From: Tenodera sinensis
Taxonomy: Eukaryota > Arthropoda > Insecta > Mantodea > Mantidae
Assembly (NCBI GenBank): GCA_030765045.1
Contig: CM060963.1
Coordinates: 96,839,176 to 96,903,175 of the forward strand
DNA: 64,000 nt
Reading direction: 5' to 3'
This document shows positions 1-10,659 of this stretch, piece after piece. The notes beneath the pieces are model-generated. The model saw only the letters and a list, made by a program, of their open reading frames with translations. It had not been told where the DNA came from and did no database searches. The position numbers were made by a program, and so were the translations under genes. The number at the start of each line of letters is the position of its first letter. Position 1 is the stretch's first letter.

Positions 1-40
1 TCAGTCCGACGTCCCGCACAACATACTAAGCGTTGTCGGT

Positions 41-63
41 GTTTTTCTTCTTCTTCTTCTTCT

Positions 64-98
<35 letters not shown>

Positions 99-115
99 TA
101 CTACTTCTTCTTTTC
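41..115. repeat. (CTT)n microsatellite
   Basis: An imperfect CTT/TTC trinucleotide run with a few interruptions (CCT, CTA). It has no coding potential. The flanking bases to 298 show no recognisable gene. Confidence 0.95.
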
Positions 116-435
116 TGGGACACCCGTATATACCAGTTTTTCATTTATGTTGCTCTTAACTTAAATATTCACACCCAGGTTTGAACTGCATACGTCTTAC
201 TTCTCTATGCACATCATAATTGTCATTTTCAACCGCATCAGTTTAGGTGCTGCTAAATCAAATGCCTCTTTAATACTTATTGCTAATGTTACTATATTCA
301 GGGCGGTGCGCAGAAACGGGCAATTTTAATATGGCTGTACTGTAACCTGAATTGAGTTTTACACACATGTAAATACAGTCACCTGGAAGCTAAAATGTTG
401 CCATTTATTATTATTTAGTAATAGCAATCATGTCT

Positions 436-1562
436 TGTAGATGACCTCCTCTGCGTACACGTTTCTGCAGTCATGAACCCAAGTTTGACGTAACTCTCTG
501 CGACATCTCAATGCTGATTGATGCCATGTTGTCACGAACACTATAGCCTTTAGTTCATTTATGTTTTTAGGACTAGCATATACTCAGGTTTTAAAAACCC
601 CATAGGAAATAATTGCACATTGAAAGATCAGGCGACCAGGTGGGCCAATTGACGTTGCCATTCTTCGAAATGAGGCGCTCTTCAAAGAGCTATCGTAATG
701 CAGCGATGGATATTCTTGCTATGTGAACCCTGACTCCATCCTGCTGAAACCACATGAACTCATTCACGTAATTTTCGATTTCATTACTGTGGCACGTTTC
801 AATCATACTGTCACCCATCGCATTCTTGTCGGCACTACCGCAAAGGAGCCGAAGGAAAGAGACAGAGAATGGCCGCATTGTTGGGGCGCTTGCCGAAAGA
901 GAGAAAAGGATAGAGGCTTCTGGAATCTTCTGCTTTGTATTTCACCGCAATAACTGAACTTTCCAGAATAGTGCCTGGGAGATATAAATAGCGGTAAAGT
1001 GCGACAGACAGTGGACAGACGCATGTGAAGCGTTGAGTAGTCGTGCCGACGGAAAGGTCAGACGTATGTGAAGCGTTGAGAAGTCGTGCCGACGGAGAAG
1101 GGACAGTTGTTGTGTTATTAGTTCGGAGCCGTGCTGTTAGTGAATGGGAAAAGACTTTCTTACTGTTGCAACGAGTGTACAAAGTTACTGTTTATGGAAA
1201 TAAAAGTGTTTCTTTATCTAGACTACATCTGTCGTCTTTACTTTTCAACCCACCAAAGTCACAATACTGACGTACTGTTGGAAATTCACAGTAACTGAGT
1301 GCCCAGCATCATCTTCATAAAAATATGGACCAGCCCACCACACGATTACTTTCTCGTTCTTTAAGGCAGAACCTCTTGATTCGAATTTTTTCAACCCATG
1401 TCTTTACAGCGTAGACTGAAGTAACAGGATCATGACGTCCAAGTTGAAAACCACGCCAAAATTCTCGTAGGGCAGCTTCATAAGAATAATTGTTTTTATA
1501 ATAAGCCTTTACTGCGAAAGCACGATGTCCTCCTGACCACTGCGCTATGGTAACTGACAGAG
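436..1562 (-). pseudogene. DDE transposase (DUF4817-like), broken
   Basis: Read on the minus strand from about 1562, the N-terminal HTH region gives motifs such as SGGHRAFAVKAYYKNNYS and AVKTWVEKIR, typical of the DUF4817 domain. A central VVWW/GPYFYEDDAGH-like segment follows near 1300. After the LTR interruption the catalytic block FMWFQQDGVRVHIARIS is seen near 690-780, followed by NWPTWSPDLSMCNYFLWGF around 600-660 with the conserved SPDL. The C-terminal part to about 436 is frameshifted. Stops occur in every segment. The family normally cuts and pastes DNA through a DDE/D catalytic triad; this copy cannot. Family assignment rests on motif order and is firm; exact subfamily is not. Confidence 0.8.
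827..1263 (+). mobile_element. Solo LTR (437 bp) inserted in the DDE relic
   Basis: The segment starts TGTCGG and ends GTCACA, i.e. the TG...CA ends of an LTR. It is flanked by near-identical 5-bp repeats (attct 822-826, atact 1264-1268). It contains a TATA-like ATATAAATA at about 982-990 and a polyadenylation signal AATAAA at 1199-1204, in the right order for a plus-strand LTR. Between them is a 43-bp direct duplication (1016-1058 and 1059-1101). It interrupts the minus-strand transposase relic just after its GPYFYEDD-type block. There is no internal retroviral region, so recombination between LTRs is inferred. The superfamily cannot be decided. Confidence 0.65.
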
Positions 1563-1656
1563 AATTATAGTAAAACAGAGGCGTAACACTCTTAGCAACT
1601 TCAAATATGATTTAGTGCTAATCAGCTTAAAATTGCCGTTCTCGCGCGCCACCCTG

Positions 1657-4600
1657 TACATGTAATAGTCTTCCTTAACTGGTAAAACAGAAGACAAATA
1701 CTAAGCACTTAAATTGTGGAATATGATCATACCATACAACTATTAATTTATGAATAAGGAATATTCAATTATTTCAAAACAAAACCCTTCTGTAAACCCA
1801 CAAATATAGTGCTTCCACTAGTTATAGAATTTGCTTGCAATTTGCACTAAATCTTTGTGGAATAGACTCAGGGATGGAACTACTACCATCAGCTTAAGTC
1901 AGAGTTGGCCTATAAAAAAAGTAAACAAATTGGAATCACCTTGAAGCCTAGGACGGGAACTTTGCATAACGGATCAAGTTGATTTGAGTCCATATAGAGT
2001 AGTATCTCAATACCGGATAGGACATCAGCTGAATAGGCCCTACGTGGGTAGGATAGAGATATTAGGTCTTCTTCTGGATATCCATCCTCAAGACTCCAGT
2101 TTAGTAACAGTTCCTCAAAATCCCAGTGGCTGTCATCGCTTTGAACGCTGTAAATACGGTAAATCATTATATTGTTGTAAACATAAGCATAACACCCATC
2201 ATTTCCTTACTACAATTCAACATTATCTCACAATCAGATCTGGGCTTGGACATTGCGATGTGAAAGTGCATCAGCCCAGAATTGATCTTTATTTGCAACC
2301 TCAAAATAGATTTTCATTAGCTTATGCTGAACCTGAGCGACAAAAATTAGTATTTTGAGTGCCATTTTATTTCATTCATTTAATGTTAGAGCTATATTTA
2401 AATATTAAATTATTCTTATTTGACTGAATATACTGACTTGCATACTTAGAGGCCTCTAACATTACACAGTTAGTAGCCATGTCGTTCAACTGTCTTCAGA
2501 ACAGTTCGTAAGCAAGGTGCTACTTTGTGAAGGTGGATATTGTAGCTCAATCGAAAAGCAATGATAGTTAAAGAATCTCTCCATCAGAAGAAGAAATTCG
2601 TATACTATTTGTGAATCGTACAAACTGTAAATTCTATCGCGCACCTTTTGAAAATTCTAGCCAAGCTGTGGAACACCGTTTTTGTATGACAACATTCCTA
2701 TCCTTGTTACAAGAACTTCAGTTCAAAAATGATCTATATGAAGATATGACCGGATATATAATTACGGGAATTTATGAATTTACGGGTGGTCAATACATCA
2801 ATGTTCCTCATATAATTATTAATCAAAAAATTAAAGGATAGCAAAATTAATGTCTGCTTGGTAAGGAAATGAGTCATTTACTTGAATATTTGAAGATAGG
2901 GCGAACATTTATTTAATAAAGCAACATAAGAGCCCGGAAGGCAATAAATGCAATGGTGACGTAATGCTCCTGAGAGAACTTCATTATTAATAAACATCAT
3001 TTTGACCCGTATTAGAAGATAAAGGAGAGTGTCAAAATCTAGAGAATGTATTGGACGGATGGTGTGATTTTATGCATGACTGTTGAAAAGGACCTGTGTT
3101 GTTACACTATTCCTGATACTTGATATGCTCAAGAGAAGAGAAATTAGAAGTGACTAGAGTGGTGGGGAACAAGCGAGCGATGTCAGAACTCAGGCAGTCA
3201 CATAGACAAGCAGTGTATGTTTACATATTGTAAACAACTATTGTGTAGTTGTCACTGTCAGAGCAAGTGGTATACCAGTCCCCACCTCACCTATTATGCA
3301 AGTGGGCAGGTCTCTAATATTGAGCATCTATGCTTCAGGAGTAGGGATGTACCACGACGAATTGGACAGGCTGTAAATTAATTGCATTACTTCAGTAAGA
3401 GTGTCCATCAAGAAACAGAAAATCAAGCGCTCGGCTACCTCAAATCCTAGAAAAAACTTATTAAGAATAATGGACAAAAATATAGCAAGGAGGTTTAAAT
3501 GCCTTTAATTTCTGTTTCTTAAAATGTGCTGCGCAGAAACTTTAAATGCTATCAAAGTTAAATACAAAGTTAAATATTAATAGTAAAATTAAAAGTGAAA
3601 GTACATTCCAATGTCCATTTACAGTAAAAAGGGGAAAGAAGTCAAGAAATTTAGCAACTACTTCTAACTAAACCATGATATATTTAAGGCTTCTCAGAAA
3701 TTAAACGTTTTGTATGCACTATTACCAACGAGCTGCAAGAACATAATTCTATACCAGCCAAATATGTGTTGGTAATAAACTCTATCCTTTCTACTCAAAG
3801 GTTTACAAACAATATTTTTAATATAAATGATTTGCACAATGCTTGAAACATATTTTGTTTTCAGTTTCATTTTATTTGCTATGTCTTTGAAGTAGGTATG
3901 GAACAATACCACCACTTCTATCGGATATCAATACTGATTTTTAAGCACCGTTCTGACAGCGACAGGAAACTCTACAACGTTGCTTTTTCAATATAGGTTC
4001 TCTGAACTTCACTTGGTGTATGAAGGCAATATACCTCTTTAAATGTGTTGTATTGTGTGACTTACCACAGCATGAGAATGTTTTCTACATATTTTACGCA
4101 CTGCTGTTCTTACTAGTACTATCTAGTTCAGCATAGCTCCACACTTCACTGATGTTTTATTCAATAACACTATTGTAAGTATATTGGGAACACAAATTAT
4201 TTATGGAAATTAGCCGTACTTGTAAATACGCTAGTGAATCGATTGGGATTTGCGTAAACACAAATTAACGAACGGAAGGAACGAACAAATATTGCTATGC
4301 GCTGCATTATCTCGTGTCCTAAGTTCTGATTTATTTCTTCTGGATTCACAGGTTTTCATCACCGGAATAGATAAATGCAATTGCTGAGAGCGTGTTACCA
4401 ATACAGGGTATTACAGAACCATGATTTAATACATCAATTAAATCAGTTTCATTAAAAAATCAGTCAGCATTTTCCATGGGTACCTGCACTACGTCTCTCA
4501 CTGCTTTTCATGCCGTCATTTAGGCAACAATCTATGGAATGTTGTATGCATTCACTGACAGCAAAGGCAGCCAAGTACTATCAAGAAGTGGAATCCTGGA

Positions 4601-4825
4601 ACACCTTTAGGACACATACGAAGCAATGACGTGAAGTCTCTAAAAAGTATCCATGGTGTATCACAAATTATTGGGTTTACTTCGATATCACCTAGTATAG
4701 AGACATCAACGGTATCGAGGTCTCATCCCTATTTCAAAGTTATGTTTCCCCATTTTTCTTATTTTCGACTTTTGTGTATCATAATGTTTCATACGGACAT
4801 TTGACATACTCAAATTTGTGATATA
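1657..4825. other. AT-rich stretch without a supportable gene
   Basis: The longest open frames (1910-2167 minus, 1984-2355 plus, 2611-2838 plus) are 76-124 codons, show no motif I recognise and have no splice or start context that favours them. The only structured piece is a repeat at 3150-3342 that is shared with 15868-16040. I see no RNA gene here. Confidence 0.6.
3150..3342. repeat. Dispersed repeat, copy 1
   Basis: It shares ordered blocks with 15868-16040: a GGTGGGG block, CAGAACTC..GGCAGT, ACAA, and CTATTATGCAAGTGGGC near the end. Divergence is high, so this is an old interspersed repeat. The class is unknown because no terminal structure is visible. Confidence 0.6.
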
Positions 4826-6663
4826 GGGTAAAGGCGGGGCAAATGGACAGGCTAAGCACATTTTTCATAATGAAGGTCATACTATTTACTGTAGAGTCAA
4901 AAATATTATTTTAACAGAAGCACTGAACCTTCATTTGACAAAACTGAAAATTATATAGTCTGGAATAAGATACATGAACAGAAAAATATTAATTAGTTTA
5001 AGGATGTTACAATGTCCGTTTGCCCCAACCACAGGGGTAAAAGGACACTCTGTTGGGGGCAAACGGACACCAACAATTTTAGTCACTGTCATCACTTATA
5101 AAATTGTGGCACATGAAATATGGATCATTTCCAGCCTCTACACACTTAACGTGGTACCAGTTTGCACCAGTTGAGGCACTGAACCCAATTCTCACCTTCC
5201 TTGTAGCAATTTCGCCATTTCTTCCAGATATCTTCTGCTTCATAGACAAGATTCTTCTTAGCTCCAGTGTTCCGGGCTTTCGCTGCTACCGCCTTTTCGA
5301 TTTTAGCGCAGACAGTCTTCCTCTTTTTCAGATAATTTATAAATTCTGGGCTTATAATAACTTTAGACTTTCTCGAGTTTCTTTTAGTTCCTGGTTTGCT
5401 TTTAATTTCCAGAGTAGTTATTGGATGAGGACTTACCGAGTCGAACTTGTCGAGGGTGTAGAAACTTGAGTCAGGCCTGCTTGTGTTGGTGAACTGCGAA
5501 CTTCGCAATTGTTCCCATTCTCTGGGATTGCATCTTGAAGAATGTCCAACGGTGCCTGATTCTTAGCTTCAAGGATCTCATTTTCAATATCAGGTTCTGC
5601 ATTTTCATGTTGTTCATTCTGTAAATGAACTTGTCCTGGACAAAACACATGTTCTGTAAGACTGTTGGGATTGAAAGGATAAATTCTGCAGCTCCTGAAT
5701 CCACTGACACAGTTCTACGAGGTTTCACGGAAATAAAGTGGTAAAGAAATTCTGCAAATTGTTCCCACTTCATGTAGCCACTTTCTTATAGAACAATTTT
5801 AGATCCTGGAGGCATACAATCTCAAAATTCTCATTGTATCGCTGACCTTTCATTACTATAAAGGGGGGCATATATTGCCCCCTTGCTGAGACACATGCCA
5901 TCACACTAATGGTTTCACCCTTTTCACAGCTTTACTGGCTAACTACATCTTTCTTACTGCGCTGTGATATCACTTTTTATTTTTGGTTTTAAATCAGCTA
6001 CAGCCCTGTTTCATCACAGTTAAAAATGTTACCAAGTTTATTCCACAAAGGCATTCCATTCTCTCTGACAGTTTTCACAGCACCTGACATGCATTCTTTG
6101 CTCCATGTACAGCGATTTAAAGTTCTTTGCCGGTTCCGAACAATAACTACAAATCATAAACAACCTATTTTAGTTAGCGAATACTTTGCAAAACATTTTT
6201 ATGTGGATCACAATTATATCTGTCACTCAGAAAGCTTCGATAAGAGTGTGTCCGTATGCCCCCACAGCAAGCTGTCCATTTGCCCCCTTCTACACGCCCT
6301 TAATATACAGCTTCCCTGAGAGTGGGCAGCAGCTCCTTGGTTCCAGTAAGCATAACAACATACCAAGGTACTCCCTATGATGACTGTAACACGTAGCAGA
6401 AGTTTCTAGAAGCCCTCATAATCCGCATTTTCTTACAGTTTCAGAAATTTATAGACGTATATTTTTACCTGCAGAGCTTTGAAGCTGGATTCCAACAATT
6501 CTGGAAGGTCTACACAGGAAATATTTATACACCTGATTAACAGAAGCCAGATGAACACTCTGCGTCACAGCATACACTGTTACCAACCTCGGAAGCCAAA
6601 ATACGGTAAAATTACTTAGAAGCTGTCCGTTTGCCCCTCTGTCCATTTGCCCCGCCTTTACCC
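4826..6663 (-). mobile_element. pogo/Tigger-like DNA transposon, 1838 bp, complete ends
   Basis: Perfect 25-bp terminal inverted repeats (4826-4850 and 6639-6663, beginning GGGTAAAGGCGGGGCAAATG) are flanked on both sides by TA (4824-4825 and 6664-6665), the target duplication of the Tc1/mariner/pogo group. Extra copies of the GTCCRTTTGCCCC core lie just inside each end: about 5012 and 5052 on the left, 6248, 6271 and 6623 on the right. The interior encodes a degraded minus-strand DDE_1-type transposase. The element is shorter than usual for autonomous copies, so the N-terminal DNA-binding part is probably deleted. Confidence 0.9.
5079..6130 (-). pseudogene. pogo/Tigger-like DDE_1 transposase, broken
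   Basis: On the minus strand the fragments run in the order expected for DDE_1 transposases. IFNCDETGL (first catalytic region) lies near 6000-6030. It is followed by an EKGETISVMACVSARGQY-type block and PPFIVMKG near 5850-5940, then WEQFAEFLYHF near 5740-5770. A lysine-rich linker follows (5200-5450). The C terminus, after one frameshift near 5155, has WVQC..WC..WYHVKC and YFMCHN spacing, i.e. a PHD-like zinc-binding tail ending in acidic SDDSD at 5079. Several stops and frameshifts make it inactive. The N-terminal HTH expected upstream was not found. Confidence 0.85.
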
Positions 6664-6929
6664 TACACTTGAAATAACTATGTTTGAAATTTGTGTTAAA
6701 ACAGACATACCCCGAACATCCTATACTGTGAAATGGAGACAATAATAGTATATTACTCATAGGGAAACGTTACTGCCAGTCACTTGGATAATCTAGAATT
6801 TCGTATTTTGTTTGTATTATTGGTAACTCAGCCGAAGTTGGGTGATGCTTTGCAACCGTAACAGCGAAACAATATTCCAGCCTTTCACTAGTGGATTAAA
6901 GGATAGAGGTTAATACGTAGGGGGACACC

Positions 6930-7490
6930 TGGCGCACCGCGACCAACTCAGATATCAGAAGGCAGGTATGAAGTGACGGAAACACAGGCTGTCACAGGGT
7001 CGCAGCTAGACTGGCCACTGAGACGCATGGAAGTCCCTAACAAGTGCTGGGATCTCTTCATGCCGGCACCAGGCGCCGTCGAGCAGCCACCACACACCGC
7101 GGGTCCGAGGTTGCACAAGCATCCCCCTCCTCCCGTGGGAGCTAGCGCTCCTTGGGTCCGATGGGTCTCCCACAGGCGTGCCCTCCAACGGAGGACAACG
7201 GCCGCGAAACCTAGCGCTAAGAACAGCAGTTACCATGCGCAAGGCATCCGCGCCATCTGTCCGGCATCGTCAACACCACTGGCCTGAAAGATGGTAGGGA
7301 AATGCTATGAAGGGAAATGATGGAATGGAAACCGTGGTATGAAAGAATGCACCTCAGCGTGCGCCTAAGTGACTTGAAACAACGGAAAAACTCATGTCAG
7401 AGTGCATGACCACGGGGTTTTAAACCGCAACCTTCCGAAGACGAACCACAGACGTTACCCCTTGAGCCATCTCGCTCCGTCACAAATGGG
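6930..7490 (-). mobile_element. tRNA-related SINE-like repeat, GC-rich body
   Basis: On the minus strand a tRNA-like head lies at about 7408-7485. It has an A-box-like GATGGCTCAAGGGGTAAC and a B-box-like GGTTTAAAACC. A GC-rich body of about 450 bp follows down to about 6930 and contrasts with the AT-rich surroundings. Open frames in the body (6973-7284 plus, 7006-7242 minus) look like by-products of the base composition. No target duplication was found, so the limits are approximate. Confidence 0.55.
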
Positions 7491-7699
7491 CTAAAGAGAA
7501 TATGTCACGTGTTGTATAATAAACTGATGTAGACAAAAATGAGTAGTGAACATGAAGTACGCTAAACTTGGGTAGATATGTCAATCGTCCATATACTAGT
7601 TTTGGTGTATCAACTGACATGGAATTGTCAATTGATAAGCAAATATTTATAAACATTTTTGCGTATATTTAAATAAGCTAGTAACAGTGGTGTGAATCT

Positions 7700-8191
7700 A
7701 AATTATTATTAAAATTGAATCGATGTTGAAACACTTAGCATCACTTACATGTAAATATTTATGTTGGCCGTTTTCAAGAGTTTAAATTGCTCCCATCATT
7801 AGAATTGCCCTATTGCCCAGTTGATTTTTGTCTGATGTTGTTTGAGTTATTATTTTCTTGTCAATGACATTTTTGTTGAAGTCATTGTTAATTGCTCTGC
7901 TGTGTGTTTGTACTCTTGTTTGTATTTTCCTTCTGATAAGGGGCTGTAAACCAATCTGTGGGTTAAACTATTTAGAACAACATATTTGTGTGGAACTGGG
8001 TTAAAGCTGTTTCCTTTTATGCAGTTTTCTGAATGTGTAGGCCTTCTGTAGACACCAGAACTGATTTTATTTTGGCATCTAATTAAATATTTACATGTAA
8101 GAGATGGTAAGTGTTTCAACACCGATTCAATTTTTATAATAATGTATACACATTTTACAACGCACGTGAATTGGCAGCAATAAAAAAGCAT
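7700..8191 (-). pseudogene. Reverse transcriptase C-terminal fragment, Penelope-like
   Basis: The minus frame ending at 7850 contains SGVYRRPTHSENCIKG, NSFNPVPHK and NSLTHRLVYSPLS. This matches the (F/I)YRKPT...S.HP..HK...NSL.HRL...PLS pattern of RTs in Penelope-like and related retroelements, just downstream of the catalytic core. Only this C-terminal piece survives; the (Y/F)xDD core is absent. A segment of the same element (8083-8150) recurs in inverted orientation at about 7700-7765, and both read IES(V/M)LKHL.SLTCKYL. It is a dead fragment; the family call is from the motif. Confidence 0.65.
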
Positions 8192-8212
8192 CTATTACCA
8201 TATAAGGCATAC

Positions 8213-8434
8213 TATAATCTTCGCAAAAGTTAAAGGCATATGGAGGCGGGCCGTACTGCAGACTCCAGCGAATCCTAAGCTTGCCCCTCCTACCAGCGCT
8301 GCCGAATGTGGTACACGCATCTCACTCGCTCTTATGTACAGAACCTCTGCCGGTACACGCACTACGCTTGGCAACAGCGCTCCGCTTGAACATTGGCCAG
8401 CGTTCACATGCCTTTAACTTTTGCGAGGAATATA
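8213..8434 (+). mobile_element. 222-bp MITE, copy 1
   Basis: It has inverted terminal repeats of about 28 bp. Both ends read TATAnTCnTCGCAAAAGTT and continue AAAGGCAT. The body is GC-richer than the flanks and carries no protein. A second copy in opposite orientation occupies 8715-8936; similarity between the two stops exactly at the terminal repeats. This shows that the repeat ends are true element ends. The superfamily is undetermined; TA/TATA at the edge suggests a TA-type target. Confidence 0.8.
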
Positions 8435-8714
8435 AAGTCTACACACTTGGAGCTATGTGTACAGACGTATCAGTCTAGCAACGTAACCAATAAGAGTAAC
8501 GATGTCAGCTGCTATAATCTGTCTCAACCTAGTTTCATCCTGCTGCAAACATCTGGGCGGGAAGAGAGACAGAGATATTGGAACAGAAAACGGTAAAGCT
8601 GTTGATTGGTTTAGCGAAGTTAATGGGCGTTTTCGTTTATTTGCACACGTAAGATAAACCCCTCCTTTAGGTACAGTGCTGTAAGTAGTTTTGTGATCAC
8701 TGCTCTGCGCGAGC

Positions 8715-8936
8715 TATATTCCTCGCAAAAGTTAAAGGCATGTGAACGCTGGCCGATGTTCAAGCGGAGCGCTGTTGCCAAGCGTAGTGTGTGTACCGGC
8801 AGAGGTTCTGTACATAAGAACGAGTGAGATACGTGTACCACATTCGGCAACGCTGGTGGGAGGGGCAAGCTTAGGATTCGCTGGAGTCTGCAGTACGGCC
8901 CGCCTCCATATGCCTTTAACTTTTGCGAAGATTATA
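8715..8936 (-). mobile_element. 222-bp MITE, copy 2 (inverted)
   Basis: It is the reverse complement of the copy at 8213-8434, with only scattered differences. Sequences outside the 222 bp are unrelated. The two are therefore independent insertions about 280 bp apart and not arms of one longer foldback. The intervening 8435-8714 holds no recognisable gene. Confidence 0.8.
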
Positions 8937-9369
8937 ATTTCGGAGATAGAAAAGTATGAAAATGTTTCGATTCTTATAAACGTAAATAGCCCCAAATTTT
9001 ATCTTTCTGATTCACATATCACAGATGTGTTCTGGGCTCGTGAGTTCTGAAAGGAATATATACAACAGATATATAAACAATAGTATACTATATACAGATT
9101 AGACAGAAGACAGGTGAAATTATACACACTATTAACGTATTATGTTAAATAAAGGTGCATTTTACTTAACAATTACTAAAGCAGACTGCTATTATATAAT
9201 ATTTTGCCACTCCTATACCAGGCATCTCTCTAGTAGTGAGGTCTGTATCGAGTTGAATGCTGATTAAGATGTTATTGCTTATAGAGTGGAGTTGCTTCTG
9301 ATATTTAACACTGTATTTCCTCTGCATCTCTCGCACCTTACAAGGCCAAGGACACTTATGTATATGCAA
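8937..9369. other. No gene seen
   Basis: An AT-rich spacer between the MITE pair and the hAT relic. Short open frames have no recognisable motif. Confidence 0.5.
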
Positions 9370-9377
9370 TTTAAAAT

Positions 9378-10639
9378 CAGTGTTGCCAACTTAGCCTTTT
9401 TATGTTCTATTCAGCGCCGCTTAGAATACCGGGAAATATATAAAACAATAAACTGTAACGAAGGTGAACGTCATCCACGAAACATTCCAGAAATATACAA
9501 CACTCGTTGGATATCCATTAAACCAGCTGTGAGTAGAACTATGCAGCAATATTACGAACTGACATTGCACTTCCAATTGGCCCGTCGCAAATCACACTGC
9601 TATACGGCACAACTCTTGTACAATATGCATAATGATCCAGCCAATAAGGTGTATATGTATTATATTCAAAGTATTTTGATTGAACTCCAGAAAACCAAAA
9701 AGCTTTTTGAATCTGAGAGTGTGGATTCCACCAAGTTGTTACTCTGGCACTTTTAGTTAGGTCCATAAGCTGCAGAATAATAAATCCCACTGCTAAAATT
9801 GACCCCCTCAAGTGCAGTATTGATTTTTATAGTTGCATAGATCCATCGCCATATCTAGGCTTCTCGGTAGAAAATGAAACAAAGCTGTCCAATTTGTCAG
9901 ACGACGCAAAAAACAACTTACGGGAGAGATGTATCGGTTTCACGATAAAGGTGGTTCATGAGCTACAAAATAGGCTTCCAGATAATTTTGAAACTCTCCG
10001 CAAAATGTCAATGCTAAGTGTCGAAGAAACTTTGAAATCTGTTAAACAACCTATCACTGTGTTGGTGTTAGCTTTGGGTTTTGAAAAAAAAAATGTTGAC
10101 AAAATTGAAAACAGTGATGGAACATCAGCTACAACAGATGGACTAATCAGACATCTACTACTGAATTCTGGCAAGAAGTTAGCAATTATAGGGATGCAGC
10201 AGGCGAAAATCCTAGCAGTTTACGTGTCTTCAATGTGGAAGCCGAGTGGATTTTTAGCCAGGTAAACATTGTAAAAAATAAACTTAGAAACAGACTTCAA
10301 ACAAATACACTTTCTGCCATTCTGAGTGTAAGGCATGGTTTGAGACGTCAACGAAAATGCTGTTTTTCATATGAAGTCCCAGACGAAATATTGAAGGCTG
10401 TTGGTACAAATGCTGCATACATGCAAGAACCTAAGGGAAATCCCAGCTGCAGCAGTAGAAATGAGGCAGAGGGGGATGAAGAAGACATCTTTCTTTTTTT
10501 TTTCTATGTGAGCCATGCGTATTTTTTAATAATGTAGTTTTGTAATGTTTAGGTAGGTATTAAAATATAATTCAGCCTTTTCTAGCCTTTTTGGCAAGCC
10601 GGTTTAGCTTGTTTTATTGAATGGCAGTTGGCAACACTG
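9378..10639 (+). mobile_element. hAT element, 1262 bp, exact ends
   Basis: Perfect 14-bp terminal inverted repeats CAGTGTTGCCAACT (9378-9391) and its complement (10626-10639) are flanked by an identical 8-bp target duplication TTTAAAAT (9370-9377 and 10640-10647). This is the diagnostic structure of hAT elements. The interior contains only the C-terminal half of a hAT transposase with stops and a frameshift, so the copy is internally deleted and needed a transposase in trans. It sits immediately upstream of a separate DDE transposase relic (10660 onward). Confidence 0.93.
9394..10470 (+). pseudogene. hAT transposase (KIAA1586-like group), C-terminal half, broken
   Basis: The plus strand reads IPEIYNTRWISIKPAVSR, LTLHFQLARRKSHCYTA, NDPANKVYMYYIQSILIELQ and KLFESESVDSTKLL up to 9754. 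After a break it continues with NLRERCIGFTIKVVHELQNR and LPDNFETLRKMS near 9900-10020. A frameshift near 10165 moves the reading to EVSNYRDAAGENPS and then WIFSQVNIVKNKLRNR. That last block is the hAT C-terminal dimerisation motif (V..(V/I)FSQ.N.VKNK.RNR), followed by LSAILSVRHGLRRQRKCC. Several breaks make it nonfunctional. The N-terminal BED finger and most of the catalytic core are missing. Confidence 0.85.
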
Positions 10640-10659
10640 TTTAAAATCAGTAAGCTTTT

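Larger units (their letters stand above)
299..1656 (-). mobile_element. Tc1/mariner-type DDE (DUF4817-like) transposon relic
   Basis: The ends form imperfect inverted repeats of about 29 bp. Both start CAGGG and end CAATTTTA, at 299-328 and 1628-1656. Between them, on the minus strand, lie fragments of a DDE transposase of the kind carrying an N-terminal DUF4817 helix-turn-helix domain. The element is split by a 437-bp solo LTR at 827-1263; without it the element would be about 0.92 kb. The transposase carries stops and frameshifts, so this is a dead copy. No clean target duplication is visible at the outer ends. Confidence 0.8.

Noticed and set aside
6973..7284. 104-codon GC-rich frame as a host gene
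   Set aside because: It sits in a GC-rich SINE-like body, has Pro/His runs and an overlapping antisense frame; no domain.
8213..8936. One large foldback transposon
   Set aside because: Similarity between the arms ends exactly at the terminal repeats of each 222-bp segment, so two MITEs fit better.
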